A stretch of 38,994 nt of DNA from positions 1 to 38,994 of the forward strand of contig JAHISP010000089.1 in the NCBI GenBank assembly GCA_018818165.1, given 5' to 3'. Each line of letters begins with the position of its first letter. The stretch's first letter is position 1. Made by a program: the position numbers and the translations under genes. The notes below the pieces were generated by a model. The model did not search any database and was not told the origin of the DNA. It saw only the letters and a program-made list of their open reading frames with translations. The stretch comes from Bacteroidota bacterium (GTDB lineage Bacteria > Bacteroidota > Ignavibacteria > Ignavibacteriales > Melioribacteraceae). Shown piece after piece: positions 15,899-25,446 of the stretch.

Positions 15899-16747
15899 TT
15901 AAGGTGTTATTAAATTAGCTCCAATTAGAGCAAAAATAAGTATCCCAACTGCAATTCTCCAGTAAACAAAAATGATTGTTGAATTCTTTTTTAAATAAGA
16001 AAGTAAAAATGCTATTGTTAGATAACCACTAATTGCAGAAGCAATAGTTGCAGTTAATAAACTAATCATTCCATCAAACTGAAGATATTCTAGCGAGTGA
16101 TAAAATTCCAATAATCCACTTGCTAAAATTGCAGGAACGCTTAATAGGAATGAAAATCTTGCAGCAGTTTCGCGCTTTAATCCAATAAATAATCCAGCAG
16201 TAATTGTAGTTCCAGAGCGCGAAGAACCTGGAATTAAAGCCAAAGATTGTGCAAAGCCAACAATTAGAGCATCTTTCCAAGTAATATCTTTTAAGTCGCG
16301 TTTAAATTTGCCAATTTTTTCGGCAAGTGCTAAAATAATTCCAAGTGCAATTAAGCTTGAAGCAATTACATAAAGATTTTTAGTAAGCGCACCTTCAATA
16401 ATATCCTTAAAACCAAGACCAATAACCGCAACAGGAATTGAACCAAATATAATCATCCAACCCATTTTTGAGCTTGAACTTTGAAGGGTAAATTTTTTGG
16501 GTTTAAGTGCATTGTCTTTTACAAATTCAATAAAAATTTCCCATAAATCTTTCCAAAAATAAATTACTATTGCAAACAAAGTTCCAAGTTGAATTACAGC
16601 CATAAAGGCAGTCCAATGCTCGGGATTTTTATCCGAAATTAAGTTCATTAATTTTCCAGCAATGGTTAAGTGACCTGTACTGCTAATTGGTAAAAATTCG
16701 GTTAAACCTTGTATAATGCCAAGTAGAATTGCTTCTAAAAAAGTCAT
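15899..16747 (-). CDS. uppP: Undecaprenyl-diphosphatase
   Basis: 282 residues, an integral inner-membrane protein with about eight helices. It removes a phosphate from undecaprenyl diphosphate to recycle the lipid carrier for peptidoglycan and surface polysaccharides. The two BacA signature regions are intact: GLTEFLPISSTGHL with Glu17 and His26, and PGSSRSGTTI (173-182) with Arg177. It lies 19 nt after the beta-barrel gene and is probably part of the ftsK-lolA-flippase cluster. Also called bacA. Confidence 0.95.
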   Translation of the reverse strand: MTFLEAILLGIIQGLTEFLPISSTGHLTIAGKLMNLISDKNPEHWTAFMAVIQLGTLFAIVIYFWKDLWEIFIEFVKDNALKPKKFTLQSSSSKMGWMIIFGSIPVAVIGLGFKDIIEGALTKNLYVIASSLIALGIILALAEKIGKFKRDLKDITWKDALIVGFAQSLALIPGSSRSGTTITAGLFIGLKRETAARFSFLLSVPAILASGLLEFYHSLEYLQFDGMISLLTATIASAISGYLTIAFLLSYLKKNSTIIFVYWRIAVGILIFALIGANLITP

Positions 16748-16766
16748 TTATTATCCTATAATATTT

Positions 16767-17381
16767 TTAAAAGGAATATGTAATTCCGAGATTAACACTT
16801 ATGGAAATAGAGTTAATATTTATGTCTTCGTGAAAACTTCCAAATTTATTTGTTGGGCTTCCAGTAAAATCAGTTCGCAAAGAAGTTCCAATGTTTGCAT
16901 AGAATTTTTCTCCAAGCTTTGTATGACCTTGCGCTTTAAATAAAAAGCCAATACCTATAACATCATAACTTTCTTTAATTGAAATATCTTCGGTTAAATT
17001 AATTATTCTCATACCCGTTCCAAAACCCAATTTGAATTTATAGCCATTGCCCGAAATAACATAATATCCTAAAACTGAAGGTTTATGGTGATTATAACTT
17101 AAACTATAATTACCTGCATATGACGAAGCGAAATCAAAAAGGGTATAAACATATTCGAAACCAATTTGATATTTTTCCGAAATTGAATAATCTACTTCAC
17201 CAAAAAATTCCGCAGTTGATAAAAAAGTATTTATACCATCATCAGCACGCATTTCAAGGTACGAATTAAGCGATGGTGCATAAACAAAACTTATTCCCAT
17301 TCCGGCAGCAATATCAATTTGTGCAAATAACGGTCGCGAAATTATAAGAAATAGTATCGATAACCAAATATTTTTCTTCAT
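16767..17381 (-). CDS. Predicted outer-membrane beta-barrel protein
   Basis: 204 residues with signal peptide ending RPLFAQ. Alternating strands (IDIAAGMGISFVYAP, YQIGFEYVYTLF, YKFKLGFGTGMRI, IGIGFLFKAQGHTKL, FYANIGTSLRTDF) end in ISISVNLGITYSF, a typical barrel-closing strand with terminal Phe. The start codon overlaps the stop of the preceding flippase-like gene in an ATGA, implying translational coupling. I do not recognise a specific family. Its place among lolA, a lipid flippase-like protein and uppP suggests an envelope role; that is inference. Confidence 0.72.
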   Translation of the reverse strand: MKKNIWLSILFLIISRPLFAQIDIAAGMGISFVYAPSLNSYLEMRADDGINTFLSTAEFFGEVDYSISEKYQIGFEYVYTLFDFASSYAGNYSLSYNHHKPSVLGYYVISGNGYKFKLGFGTGMRIINLTEDISIKESYDVIGIGFLFKAQGHTKLGEKFYANIGTSLRTDFTGSPTNKFGSFHEDININSISISVNLGITYSF

Positions 17382-18448
17382 TCTGTTTTATCCCCTTTAA
17401 TTACGCTAAGAAAGTTTTCTTTTTGTAATCCCATTTTTTCTCTTTTATTATTAATGTATCCCATAAATAGAAACATTGATGTTATAAAAACAAATATTGA
17501 AACCGTATGCGTTAACAAAACATATGCTGATGCCGCTTCTTCAGTGAAAGCAAAGAGTGATACTAATACTGAAATACCAATAAAATGATAAGTGCCAGTT
17601 CCACCAGGAGTTGGGATTATTATTCCAAATGCGCTAATTGTCATTAAAATCCAAGACATAGTATAATTAACCTCAAAATTATTCTGTAGATTTAGCACAT
17701 AAAATCCCAGCTCAGCAGAAAGTCCATAATTAAGCATAATTAAAATTGAATAGAATATAACCCAAATAAAGTTTGATACACTTTTAATTGTGGAAAATCC
17801 ATCTATCACCATTTCAAAAACGTATGCAATTTTTGCCGCAATTTTTTTTGAGAATTTACTTACAATTTTAATTATGAGTGAGTAAAATTTTTCTTTGAAT
17901 TTTACCAAGAAAAACAGAATTAGTATAACAAATATAATTGCTCCAAAACCAAAAATAACAGTTGATTTTAACCATGTAACTTCGGAGTACAAATCACCTT
18001 CATATATTAAAACACTTATTAAAACGGAAATGCCAAGTGCTAAAATATCGATAACTCTTTCAACAATTATTGTTCCTAAAACTACTGATCTTGAAATATT
18101 TTCCCATTTACCAGCAAAAAAGCCACGATATAACTCACCAAGCCTTGGAATAATGCTATTTAAACCATAGCCAATCATAGTTGCGCCAAAAAGATTAAGC
18201 ACAGAAGTATTTGGTTTAGTTGAATTGAGCATAATTTTCCAACGTACTGCTCTCAAAAAATGGGATAAGAAAAACACAAAAATAAATAACGCAAACCAAC
18301 TAATTGATAACTGTGATAAAATTTTAATTACCGTTTGAAAATCGACATCCTTAAATGCAAGATAAAGGAAGAGAATCATTAGTAAAATGGGTAATATAAA
18401 GCCAAAATATTTTTGAAATTTATGTTTTTTTTTATTATCTGAGGTCAA
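17378..18448 (-). CDS. Lysylphosphatidylglycerol synthase TM-region / UPF0104 flippase-like membrane protein
   Basis: 356 residues, about eight membrane helices. It has the opening FGFILPILLMILFLYLAFKD followed by VDFQTV, the loop RAVRWKIML, the polar stretch LGELYRGFFAGKW and the later IIIPTPGGTGTYHF motif typical of the LPG_synthase_TM (UPF0104) family. It lacks the soluble synthase domain of MprF, so it is the flippase-like half alone; members act in lipid or lipid-linked transport, but the substrate here is unknown. The start is a TTG that overlaps the end of lolA by 14 nt, and no suitable ATG exists nearby. It is coupled downstream by an ATGA overlap. Confidence 0.85.
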   Translation of the reverse strand: MTSDNKKKHKFQKYFGFILPILLMILFLYLAFKDVDFQTVIKILSQLSISWFALFIFVFFLSHFLRAVRWKIMLNSTKPNTSVLNLFGATMIGYGLNSIIPRLGELYRGFFAGKWENISRSVVLGTIIVERVIDILALGISVLISVLIYEGDLYSEVTWLKSTVIFGFGAIIFVILILFFLVKFKEKFYSLIIKIVSKFSKKIAAKIAYVFEMVIDGFSTIKSVSNFIWVIFYSILIMLNYGLSAELGFYVLNLQNNFEVNYTMSWILMTISAFGIIIPTPGGTGTYHFIGISVLVSLFAFTEEAASAYVLLTHTVSIFVFITSMFLFMGYINNKREKMGLQKENFLSVIKGDKTE

Positions 18449-19043
18449 TTATTTCTATCTCTTTTGATTGATTAAACTGAAATTTTGCATCATCGATTTT
18501 TTGATTTATTTCCACTGAGAACAATTGAAAAGTGTACTTCATATTATTGAAGTCAATTATTTCAATAGCATTTAACAGATAGTCTTTACTTATTGTTAAA
18601 TAAGCTTCCTTGAAACTATAATCTAAATCTTTTGGTACGCCCTTAATTAAATAATTGTTGTTTTCACTTTTCAATAACAACAAATCGCATTTCTGTGGAT
18701 ACGAGAAAATAATTTCATTTAGTGAAAATGTAGTATTGCCATTTTCAAATGGAGAAATTATAACTTTCTTTGAAGCTTTGTCAAAATTCCACACAGATTT
18801 TCCGTCTGAAATAATATTACGATTTGGTAAAACAATTGAAAAGCTATTTTCTTTTTTGAAGTAAAATTCACCTTCAAATTTAATTGATTGATTGCTCTGA
18901 GTGGAGAAAATAGTTTGAGTAAACTCTGCTTTCAAGGTTTGAGTTTTAGTAAACTTATCCTGCAAATTTTTGATTACTTCATCAGCATTTTGCGCATAAA
19001 TACAAAATGGAATTGCAATAATAAAAAGTAGTTTTAAAATCAT
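18435..19043 (-). CDS. lolA: Outer-membrane lipoprotein carrier protein LolA
   Basis: 202 residues with signal peptide MILKLLFIIAIPFCIYAQ. The protein ferries lipoproteins from the inner membrane LolCDE complex across the periplasm. Family marks are LQDKFTKTQTLKAEFTQTI near the mature N-terminus, GEFYFKKENSFSI, the ISDGKSVWNFD strand and the late PKDLDYSFKEAYLTI region. No gap separates it from ftsK (stop at 19044, start at 19043), and it overlaps the flippase-like gene, so all three should be translated from one message. Confidence 0.88.
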   Translation of the reverse strand: MILKLLFIIAIPFCIYAQNADEVIKNLQDKFTKTQTLKAEFTQTIFSTQSNQSIKFEGEFYFKKENSFSIVLPNRNIISDGKSVWNFDKASKKVIISPFENGNTTFSLNEIIFSYPQKCDLLLLKSENNNYLIKGVPKDLDYSFKEAYLTISKDYLLNAIEIIDFNNMKYTFQLFSVEINQKIDDAKFQFNQSKEIEIIDLR

Positions 19044-21506
19044 TTAGATTGACCTAATTATTGTTTGAAGTTGTTCCTCGCTTTCGCAAATTACTTCGCG
19101 AGCTTTACTTCCATCCGGAGGACCAACAATACCAGCTTGTTCAAGTTGATCCATAACTCTCGCGGCTCGCGAATAACCAAGTTTCAATTTTCTCTGAAGT
19201 AACGAAACCGAACCTTGTTGATGTCTAATAATAACTTGCGCTGCTTCTTCAAACATTGGGTCAAGATCGGATAAGAAATTAGCATCAGGATCATTCCTCT
19301 TTTCCATAAGGGACGGTAGGAAGTATCGTTTTTTATATCCATCTTGAATATAAATTGCATTTGTAACTTTTTCAACTTCTTCGGTTGAAATAAATGCATT
19401 TTGAATTCGAATTGGTTTTGGCATTCCTCCAGGAAGGAATAACATATCGCCTCTTCCAAGTAATTGTTCAGCTCCATTCATATCAAGAATTGTGCGCGAA
19501 TCAACTTTTGTAGCCACTTGATATGCAATTCTTGCAGGAAAATTTGCTTTTATTACACCAGTAATTACATTTACAGAAGGACGTTGAGTAGCAACTACAA
19601 GATGAATTCCTACCGCTCTTGCAAGTTGCGCAATTCGAGCAATTGGTTCTTCAACCTCTTTTCCAGAAGTAATCATTAAATCGGCTAATTCGTCAATAAC
19701 CACAACAATATAAGGTAATTTATAATGTTTAATTTTATCCGTATCAGTTGGGCGGGTTTTAGGGTTATTTACTTTTGCATTATAATCAATAATATTTCTA
19801 ACACCAGCTTTGGCAAGTTTGTCGTATCTTTTTTCCATTTCAAATTCAACTGATTTAAGAGCTAACAAGGCATTTGCAGGCATTGTAATAATTTCTTCAT
19901 CTAAATCAGGTGAAATTGCAAGAAAGTGTTTATTCAATTTTCCATAAAACGAAAGTTCTATTTTCTTTGGGTCAACAATTACAAACTTTACATCCGATGG
20001 GTGTTTTGCATATAATAAGCTAGTAATCAGCATATTTATTCCAACACTTTTTCCCGAGCCAGTAGCTCCAGCAACTAATAAATGTGGCATTAATGCTAAA
20101 TCTGTAATATAAATATCACCAATAATTGTTTTACCTAATGCAATTGGTAACGCAGCTTTTGAATTTTTTAATCCAGCAAGTACAGAACGAGCTCTTACGA
20201 TTGTTGATTTTTCGTTTGGAATTTCAACACCAATGGCACTTTTGCCTGGAATTGGAGCAATTATTCTAATTCCACGAGCAGCAAGGGCTAAAGCAATATC
20301 GTTTTCAAGACTTACAATACGACTAATTTTCACTCCAGCGGCTGGCACTATTTCATATTGCGTAACAACTGGACCTGGAGTAACAGAAATGTCTTCTATT
20401 TTTATATCAAAAAGTAAAAGTTTTTCTTTTAGTAATTCTGCATTATGCTTTAATTCTGCTTCAGAAACTTTGTTATCCTCATCAAGAACCATATCTAAAA
20501 GACTTAAACTTGGAGGAATAAATTTAATCTTTTCTTCCCAAGGTTCAGGTAAATCTTCTTCATCTTTTGGACTTAATATGTCATTTTTTTTAATTATAAT
20601 TTCTTTGCTTATTTGCGGTTCCAAAGGTTCCAAGGAAGGATCGTGCTTTTCAGGTTCTTCATTTATTGATTTGTGTACTATTCTAATTTTTGTTTCATCA
20701 AGTTGAATTTCATCAGGAATAGTTTGAATTGTTTCTTCAAGTTTGTTTTTATCTCGCTTAAATAAAGAAGACTTTGACTTTTGCTCATCTTTATTCATTT
20801 GAATTATCTTTTTAAGATTACTATCATCTTTATCACCCTTAATAGTAATCTTCGTTTCACCATCATCTTCTAGTGCGTCATTTATGTTTCCTTTTATAAA
20901 CTCAAAAATACTTTCAAGTTTAATATCAAACGCAATAATTATTGAAATAGCAAGAATTGAAATTAGTACAATTACGCTTCCTAATCCGCCAAGTAAACGT
21001 CCTATAGCACCACCAAAAAAATCACCAACATTGCCTGATAACTCAATAAAATTGGAAAGAAGATGTAATTCAACTCTAAGCATTCCAAAAAGAGAAGAAA
21101 GAATTATGGCAAAAGCGAGTAGGAAATTTGACAGATGTAATGAAAATTTATAATTATCCTCTTTTATAATTGCTAATCCCCAGATAAACATTAAAATAGG
21201 GAAAACAATTGAAAAGTATCCAATTGTATAATTAATAAAAAAGTTGGAAATGTAAGCGCCTAAAATTCCAAGCCAATTGTGAACGCTTGAGGCACGTATA
21301 ACAAATTCTGGATCGGAAGAAAATATTTTGAATAAATCCGAAAACCCAAAATAAAGATTAGCAACATCATATCTTGAATATGAAAGGATGCTTAAAAGCG
21401 ATAAAAGCGCAACTATTATAAATCCAACACCAAGTAATTTTTTTTTGTTTTCTTTTGAAACAGCAATAGTATTATTACTTTTAGATGTCTTTTTTTTTAC
21501 TGCCAT
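19044..21506 (-). CDS. ftsK: DNA translocase FtsK/SpoIIIE
   Basis: 820 residues. The N-terminus carries four to five membrane helices (about 23-41, 77-117, 126-146, 172-193) that anchor it at the septum. A charged linker (about 200-330) follows, then the motor: the alpha/beta ATPase with Walker A GATGSGKS at 480-487 and Walker B IVVVIDELADLM. The C-terminal gamma winged helix (about 750-820; GSVSLLQRKLKLGYSRAARV) would read polar chromosome sequences. Together these pump chromosome ends through the closing septum for dimer resolution. The linker is short compared with E. coli, as is usual in Bacteroidota. It follows comB by 14 nt. Confidence 0.96.
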   Translation of the reverse strand: MAVKKKTSKSNNTIAVSKENKKKLLGVGFIIVALLSLLSILSYSRYDVANLYFGFSDLFKIFSSDPEFVIRASSVHNWLGILGAYISNFFINYTIGYFSIVFPILMFIWGLAIIKEDNYKFSLHLSNFLLAFAIILSSLFGMLRVELHLLSNFIELSGNVGDFFGGAIGRLLGGLGSVIVLISILAISIIIAFDIKLESIFEFIKGNINDALEDDGETKITIKGDKDDSNLKKIIQMNKDEQKSKSSLFKRDKNKLEETIQTIPDEIQLDETKIRIVHKSINEEPEKHDPSLEPLEPQISKEIIIKKNDILSPKDEEDLPEPWEEKIKFIPPSLSLLDMVLDEDNKVSEAELKHNAELLKEKLLLFDIKIEDISVTPGPVVTQYEIVPAAGVKISRIVSLENDIALALAARGIRIIAPIPGKSAIGVEIPNEKSTIVRARSVLAGLKNSKAALPIALGKTIIGDIYITDLALMPHLLVAGATGSGKSVGINMLITSLLYAKHPSDVKFVIVDPKKIELSFYGKLNKHFLAISPDLDEEIITMPANALLALKSVEFEMEKRYDKLAKAGVRNIIDYNAKVNNPKTRPTDTDKIKHYKLPYIVVVIDELADLMITSGKEVEEPIARIAQLARAVGIHLVVATQRPSVNVITGVIKANFPARIAYQVATKVDSRTILDMNGAEQLLGRGDMLFLPGGMPKPIRIQNAFISTEEVEKVTNAIYIQDGYKKRYFLPSLMEKRNDPDANFLSDLDPMFEEAAQVIIRHQQGSVSLLQRKLKLGYSRAARVMDQLEQAGIVGPPDGSKAREVICESEEQLQTIIRSI

Positions 21507-21520
21507 AGAATAAAACCTAA

Positions 21521-22270
21521 CTATTTGCTATCACTTTCATTTATTTCATCTTTAATTAATTTTATTTCACCACCGGAGAAATAAGGAATTAAAGGAATAT
21601 TATTAATAGTAGAACAAAATTCAATATCATGATCCATACCATTTGCTTTTAATATTTGTCCATGCTCACAATTTTCCATCATTAATTTAATATCAGAACC
21701 ATATTTTTCGTTCAATATTAAACTAGCGTTTGTCGCATCGGTTACTTTAATATCAGATGTTTTTTCCATCATTAATTTAACCAAAGCTCCAGCACAAATT
21801 GTATCTTCAAGACAAAATATTCCACTAGCACCAGATGAAATAATTTCAACATCGTTACCTAATTTAACTAAATGTTCTGCTATTTTTGATAAATTATTAA
21901 AACTTGCAATAAATACTTTATCAGAATATTTTGCTTTAACTATTGCTTTTGATCCGTTTGTAGTAAATAGAATTATGGATTTACCACTAACACTTTCCTC
22001 TGTATATTCAGATGGAGAATTACCTAAATCGAATCCTTCAATCATTTGAGTATTTCTTTCACCACATAGTAAAGTTTGTCCACCATGTGAATTAACAGAT
22101 ATTTTCATTGCAAAATCTATTGAGCCCACGGGAATTACCTCTTTTGCGCCAGCATCTAGTGCTTTTAAGATAACAGATGTTGCTCTTAAAACATCAATAA
22201 CCACTGTTGTTTTACCAGTAAAATAAAGGTCATCAACATTATTGGGTGATAATATTACATTTACTTTCAT
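21521..22270 (-). CDS. comB: 2-phosphosulfolactate phosphatase (ComB family)
   Basis: 249 residues matching ComB (PF04029 style) along its length: VVIDVLRATSVILKALDAGA at 22-42, LCGERNTQMIEGFDLGNSP near 68-86, LFTTNGSKAI near 100 and the late ISSGASGIFCLEDTICAG. ComB enzymes hydrolyse 2-phosphosulfolactate to sulfolactate, a step in coenzyme M synthesis in archaea; bacterial members are common and may make sulfolactate itself. No other coenzyme M gene is in the window. It shares a likely transcript with ftsK and starts just after the hairpin that follows gcvT. Confidence 0.88.
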   Translation of the reverse strand: MKVNVILSPNNVDDLYFTGKTTVVIDVLRATSVILKALDAGAKEVIPVGSIDFAMKISVNSHGGQTLLCGERNTQMIEGFDLGNSPSEYTEESVSGKSIILFTTNGSKAIVKAKYSDKVFIASFNNLSKIAEHLVKLGNDVEIISSGASGIFCLEDTICAGALVKLMMEKTSDIKVTDATNASLILNEKYGSDIKLMMENCEHGQILKANGMDHDIEFCSTINNIPLIPYFSGGEIKLIKDEINESDSK

Positions 22271-22293
22271 TTATTTTTTGATACTCATTAAAT

Positions 22294-22330
22294 AAATGAA
22301 ACTATACCATTAATTGGTACAGTTTCATTT
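22294..22330 (-). terminator. Hairpin after gcvT, probable terminator
   Basis: Arms AAATGAAACT and AGTTTCATTT (10 bp) continue after one A-C mismatch into TACCA/TGGTA around a 5-nt loop. The minus-strand tail is ATTTATTTAA, T-rich but not a clean run. It lies 26 nt after the gcvT stop and 23 nt before the comB start. Confidence 0.65.
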
Positions 22331-22356
22331 CAAATTGTTAAAACCTTAATTCTTAC

Positions 22357-23439
22357 TTATCTACTTATAAAAGGAAGTGCAACAGTTTTTCCTGCCAACA
22401 CTTTATTTCTAATTTGGATATTAACGTCAGAATCAAGATTGCTAAATTTATTTTCAACATAACCCATAGCAATTGGTTTTTCTAAAATAGGACTCATAGT
22501 GCCACTAGTAACTTGACCAATTAAATTACCATTGTTAAATATTTGATATCCATGACGAGGTATTATTTTCCCTTCGGCAGAAATGGCTACTAATTTTCGT
22601 TTAACACCATTTGTTTTTATTGCCAATATTGCTTCTCTTCCTATAAAATCACCTTTGTTAACTTTTGTAATCCAATCAAGACCAGCTTCAATTGGATTTG
22701 TAGTTTCATCAATATCATTTCCATAAAGACAAAATCCCATTTCAAGACGTAACGTATCTCTTGCTCCAAGACCTATAGGTTGAATTTTATATTTAGCACC
22801 TGCTTCAAAAATTGCATCCCATATTTTAAGGGCTTCTTCTTCAGAACCTTTAAAATATATTTCATAACCAAGTTCACCGGTATAACCAGTGCGCGAAACA
22901 ATTACTTTTGTATTACCACAGTTAGAAATATTAAAATGGTAATACTCCAAATCTAACGCATGGTTACAAATTTTTTGTAATGTTTTTTTAGATTTAGGAC
23001 CTTGCACAGCTATTAGAGAATACTCGTCACTTTCATTAATAATTTCGGCACCAAATTTATTATTCTTATGCATCCATTCAAGATCTTTTTCTATATTTGA
23101 TGCATTAATAACAAGCATATACTCATTTTCATCAATCATATATAATAATAAATCATCAACTATACCGCCATCTTCGTAGCACATTGCAGTATATTGAACT
23201 CTACCAATACTAAGTTTTGCTGCATCATTAACAGTTATATACTGCACAAAATCGAAAGCATTTTCACCCTTAATTAAAACTTCACCCATGTGGGAAATAT
23301 CAAATATACCAACTGAGTTTCGAACAGCTTTGTGTTCATCAATAATTGAAGAATATTGGACTGGCATTTGGTAGCCCGCAAACTCAACTAGCTTTGCTCC
23401 AAGCTCAACATGTTTACTATAAAAATTTGTTTTTTTCAT
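22357..23439 (-). CDS. gcvT: Aminomethyltransferase, glycine cleavage T protein
   Basis: 360 residues, normal for GcvT. It transfers the methylene group from the aminomethyl-lipoyl H protein to tetrahydrofolate, releasing ammonia. Marks: GYQMPVQYSSIIDEHKAVR, VGIFDISHMGEV, the folate-site region QYTAMCYEDGGIVDDLL, SRTGYTGELGYEIY, and the C-terminal barrel with VTSGTMSPILEKPIAMGYV. No gcvH or gcvP is present here, so the system is split on this chromosome. It starts 13 nt after the deleted transaldolase-like gene, so probably co-transcribed with it. No glycine riboswitch is visible upstream, as expected for an internal gene. Confidence 0.95.
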   Translation of the reverse strand: MKKTNFYSKHVELGAKLVEFAGYQMPVQYSSIIDEHKAVRNSVGIFDISHMGEVLIKGENAFDFVQYITVNDAAKLSIGRVQYTAMCYEDGGIVDDLLLYMIDENEYMLVINASNIEKDLEWMHKNNKFGAEIINESDEYSLIAVQGPKSKKTLQKICNHALDLEYYHFNISNCGNTKVIVSRTGYTGELGYEIYFKGSEEEALKIWDAIFEAGAKYKIQPIGLGARDTLRLEMGFCLYGNDIDETTNPIEAGLDWITKVNKGDFIGREAILAIKTNGVKRKLVAISAEGKIIPRHGYQIFNNGNLIGQVTSGTMSPILEKPIAMGYVENKFSNLDSDVNIQIRNKVLAGKTVALPFISR

Positions 23440-23452
23440 ATCTCTTTATTTT

Positions 23453-23788
23453 TTATTTGTTAGAATCAGCTAAAAACTTTTCAAAACCTAAATCGGTTAA
23501 AGGGTGTCTAAATAATTGTTCAATTACATTAAAAGGAACTGTTACAACTATATTTTCGTGAATTGATGCTAATTCTTGTCCTTCTTTAACCATTCCTTCA
23601 TAATCAAGTGCAAGAACTTCACCACTAATTGGTCCGTTTACAATTTTAGCTATTTCAGCTAAAATTTCGTCTCTGCTGCCAATTTCTCTAGCAATTAGAG
23701 ACGGATTAGTTGTAACCCCATCTAAAATTCCCATTTCTCCAGCTTCCCTAATCTGTTTAAGATTTGCTGTGTCAATAAAAATTTTCAT
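23453..23788 (-). CDS. Internally deleted transaldolase / fructose-6-phosphate aldolase family protein, probably inactive
   Basis: 111 residues against about 215 for the TalC/FSA family. Residues 1-79 match the usual N-terminus ([49 protein letters not shown]). Sequence then jumps from HENIVV directly to [20 protein letters not shown], which belongs at the family C-terminus. About 100 residues of barrel are missing, including the Schiff-base lysine of the VVK(I/V)P motif (Lys85 in E. coli FsaA; here Thr). The frame is still open and the ATG follows TATGAGG at normal spacing; I chose it over a TTG one codon upstream. It may be a pseudogene caught early or a stable remnant; an assembly error cannot be excluded. 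Confidence 0.8.
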   Translation of the reverse strand: MKIFIDTANLKQIREAGEMGILDGVTTNPSLIAREIGSRDEILAEIAKIVNGPISGEVLALDYEGMVKEGQELASIHENIVVTVPFNVIEQLFRHPLTDLGFEKFLADSNK

Positions 23789-23833
23789 CAATTCCTCATA
23801 TTTTATAAATACTAAACATAAAGTTAATAAATA

Positions 23834-25414
23834 TTACAAATAATCATTGGTGATTTCTTTTTCCGTTTTAGAATTAATAAACCGAAATGATTGTGGATTT
23901 ACATCATTTTTTTCTTCTAGTTTTATTCTTATGAAATATTTTAGTTGTAACTTCTTCATTGTTGAGAAAGTTCCAATTCGTAATTTAAGCCCTAAGGAAT
24001 TATGGACAATTAGTCTTAGAGATTGTTTATTGCCTTCATTTTTATAGCGCTTTAACCACTGATCAATTTCATTAATAATATTTGATTTTTTCTGCATCAA
24101 ACCAGTTCCATCGCAACAATGACATAGTTCGTGAGTTGATTGCATTATATTTTCACGAATTCTTTGACGAGTAATTTGCATAATTCCAAAATCAGTCATT
24201 GGCAACATTGCAATTTTTGCTCTATCTCTTTTGAACTCTTTTCGCAGTTCGTCAAAAATTTTCTTTCTGTTTTTGTCTTCTTCGAGATCAATAAAATCGA
24301 TTACAAGAAGTCCACCAATATCTCTTAACCTCAATTGACGTGCTATTTCACGAGCAGCTTCCAAATCCGTTTTTAGTGAATTTTGTTCTTGCTCCTTTTT
24401 GGCAGCATATCTTCCACTGTTAACATCAACAACTGTCATAGCTTCGGTATGCTCAATAAAAAGATAACCTCCGCTAGGTAAAGGAACTTTTCGGTTCATC
24501 ATTCCTTTAATTTGTTCTTCAATTTTAAACTCTTCAAATATTGGAATAGAACTTTTATAAAGGTTAACTTTATCAACTATTTCTGGTTGATGTGTATTTA
24601 CATAACTTCTTATTTCTTTATATAATTTTCTTGAATCTATAAAAATATTTGAAACATCAGCAGTAAACAAATCTCTAATTACACTTATGGTTGTGCTTAA
24701 ATCTTTATAAACTAAATATGGAGGTGAGTTCTTTTTAACTTCATCCTGCACCTGCAGCCAAGTTTTACTTAAATAATTTAAATCGACACTAAGTGTTTCT
24801 TCGGATTGGTCCTTAGAAGCAGTTCTAATAATCAGTCCACAATTTGACGGGATTATTTCACGTGCTAATCTTTTTAGCCGTTTCTTTTCTTTGAAATCAA
24901 TAATTTTCTTAGAAATTCCAATTTTATCCTCATAAGGAATTAAAACGCAAAATCTACCAGGTATTGAAATTGATGTTGAAACACGAACCCCTTTACCTTT
25001 TACAGGTTCCTTTATAATTTGGACTAATATTTCCTGTCCCTTTTTTAGTCTTGGAATTCTATTATTTATTTCTGAATTGTTATCTACTTCACTATTTTGC
25101 GTTTCAGATTTAATTTTATTTGCTTCAACTTCTTCTTCTGTTTCGGCTACATAATCATCATCAACAAAATTAAGATTATCTTTAACAGTGTCTCCAATGT
25201 CAGAAAAATGAAGAAACGCATCATGCTTCAAACCAATATCAATAAAAACAGCTCTTATTCCAGGAAGAACGCGAGCCACTTTACCCAGATAAATATTTCC
25301 AACCATCCTATCTTTTTCAGGATGTTCTACAAAAAAATCTACCAACTTCCTATCTTCAGCAATAGCAATTCTATTCTGAGATTCGGTTTCACTAATAATA
25401 ATTTCTTTTAACAT
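23834..25414 (-). CDS. rng: Ribonuclease E/G family endoribonuclease
   Basis: 526 residues, close to RNase G in length and lacking the long RNase E tail. It cleaves single-stranded RNA in rRNA maturation and mRNA decay. An S1-type region (about 35-155) opens with GNIYLGKVARVLPGIRAVF and is split by an acidic insertion (about 80-118) typical of Bacteroidota. The catalytic DNase I-like part has Asp330 in VVDVNSGRY and Asp373 in LVIDFIDLEED. The Zn-link is CHCCDGTG (Cys431, Cys434), a variant of CPxCxGTG. It sits 32 nt after dus. Confidence 0.93.
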   Translation of the reverse strand: MLKEIIISETESQNRIAIAEDRKLVDFFVEHPEKDRMVGNIYLGKVARVLPGIRAVFIDIGLKHDAFLHFSDIGDTVKDNLNFVDDDYVAETEEEVEANKIKSETQNSEVDNNSEINNRIPRLKKGQEILVQIIKEPVKGKGVRVSTSISIPGRFCVLIPYEDKIGISKKIIDFKEKKRLKRLAREIIPSNCGLIIRTASKDQSEETLSVDLNYLSKTWLQVQDEVKKNSPPYLVYKDLSTTISVIRDLFTADVSNIFIDSRKLYKEIRSYVNTHQPEIVDKVNLYKSSIPIFEEFKIEEQIKGMMNRKVPLPSGGYLFIEHTEAMTVVDVNSGRYAAKKEQEQNSLKTDLEAAREIARQLRLRDIGGLLVIDFIDLEEDKNRKKIFDELRKEFKRDRAKIAMLPMTDFGIMQITRQRIRENIMQSTHELCHCCDGTGLMQKKSNIINEIDQWLKRYKNEGNKQSLRLIVHNSLGLKLRIGTFSTMKKLQLKYFIRIKLEEKNDVNPQSFRFINSKTEKEITNDYL

Positions 25415-25446
25415 TTACCAATCTCTATCTAACGGATTACCGTAAA

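Noticed and set aside
16000-16025. AAAATGCTATTG inside uppP as another family D palindrome
   Set aside because: Only one arm is present and the bases encode a normal membrane-helix segment; treated as chance.
23440-23452. Glycine riboswitch before gcvT
   Set aside because: Only 13 nt separate gcvT from the preceding gene, far too short for the aptamer.
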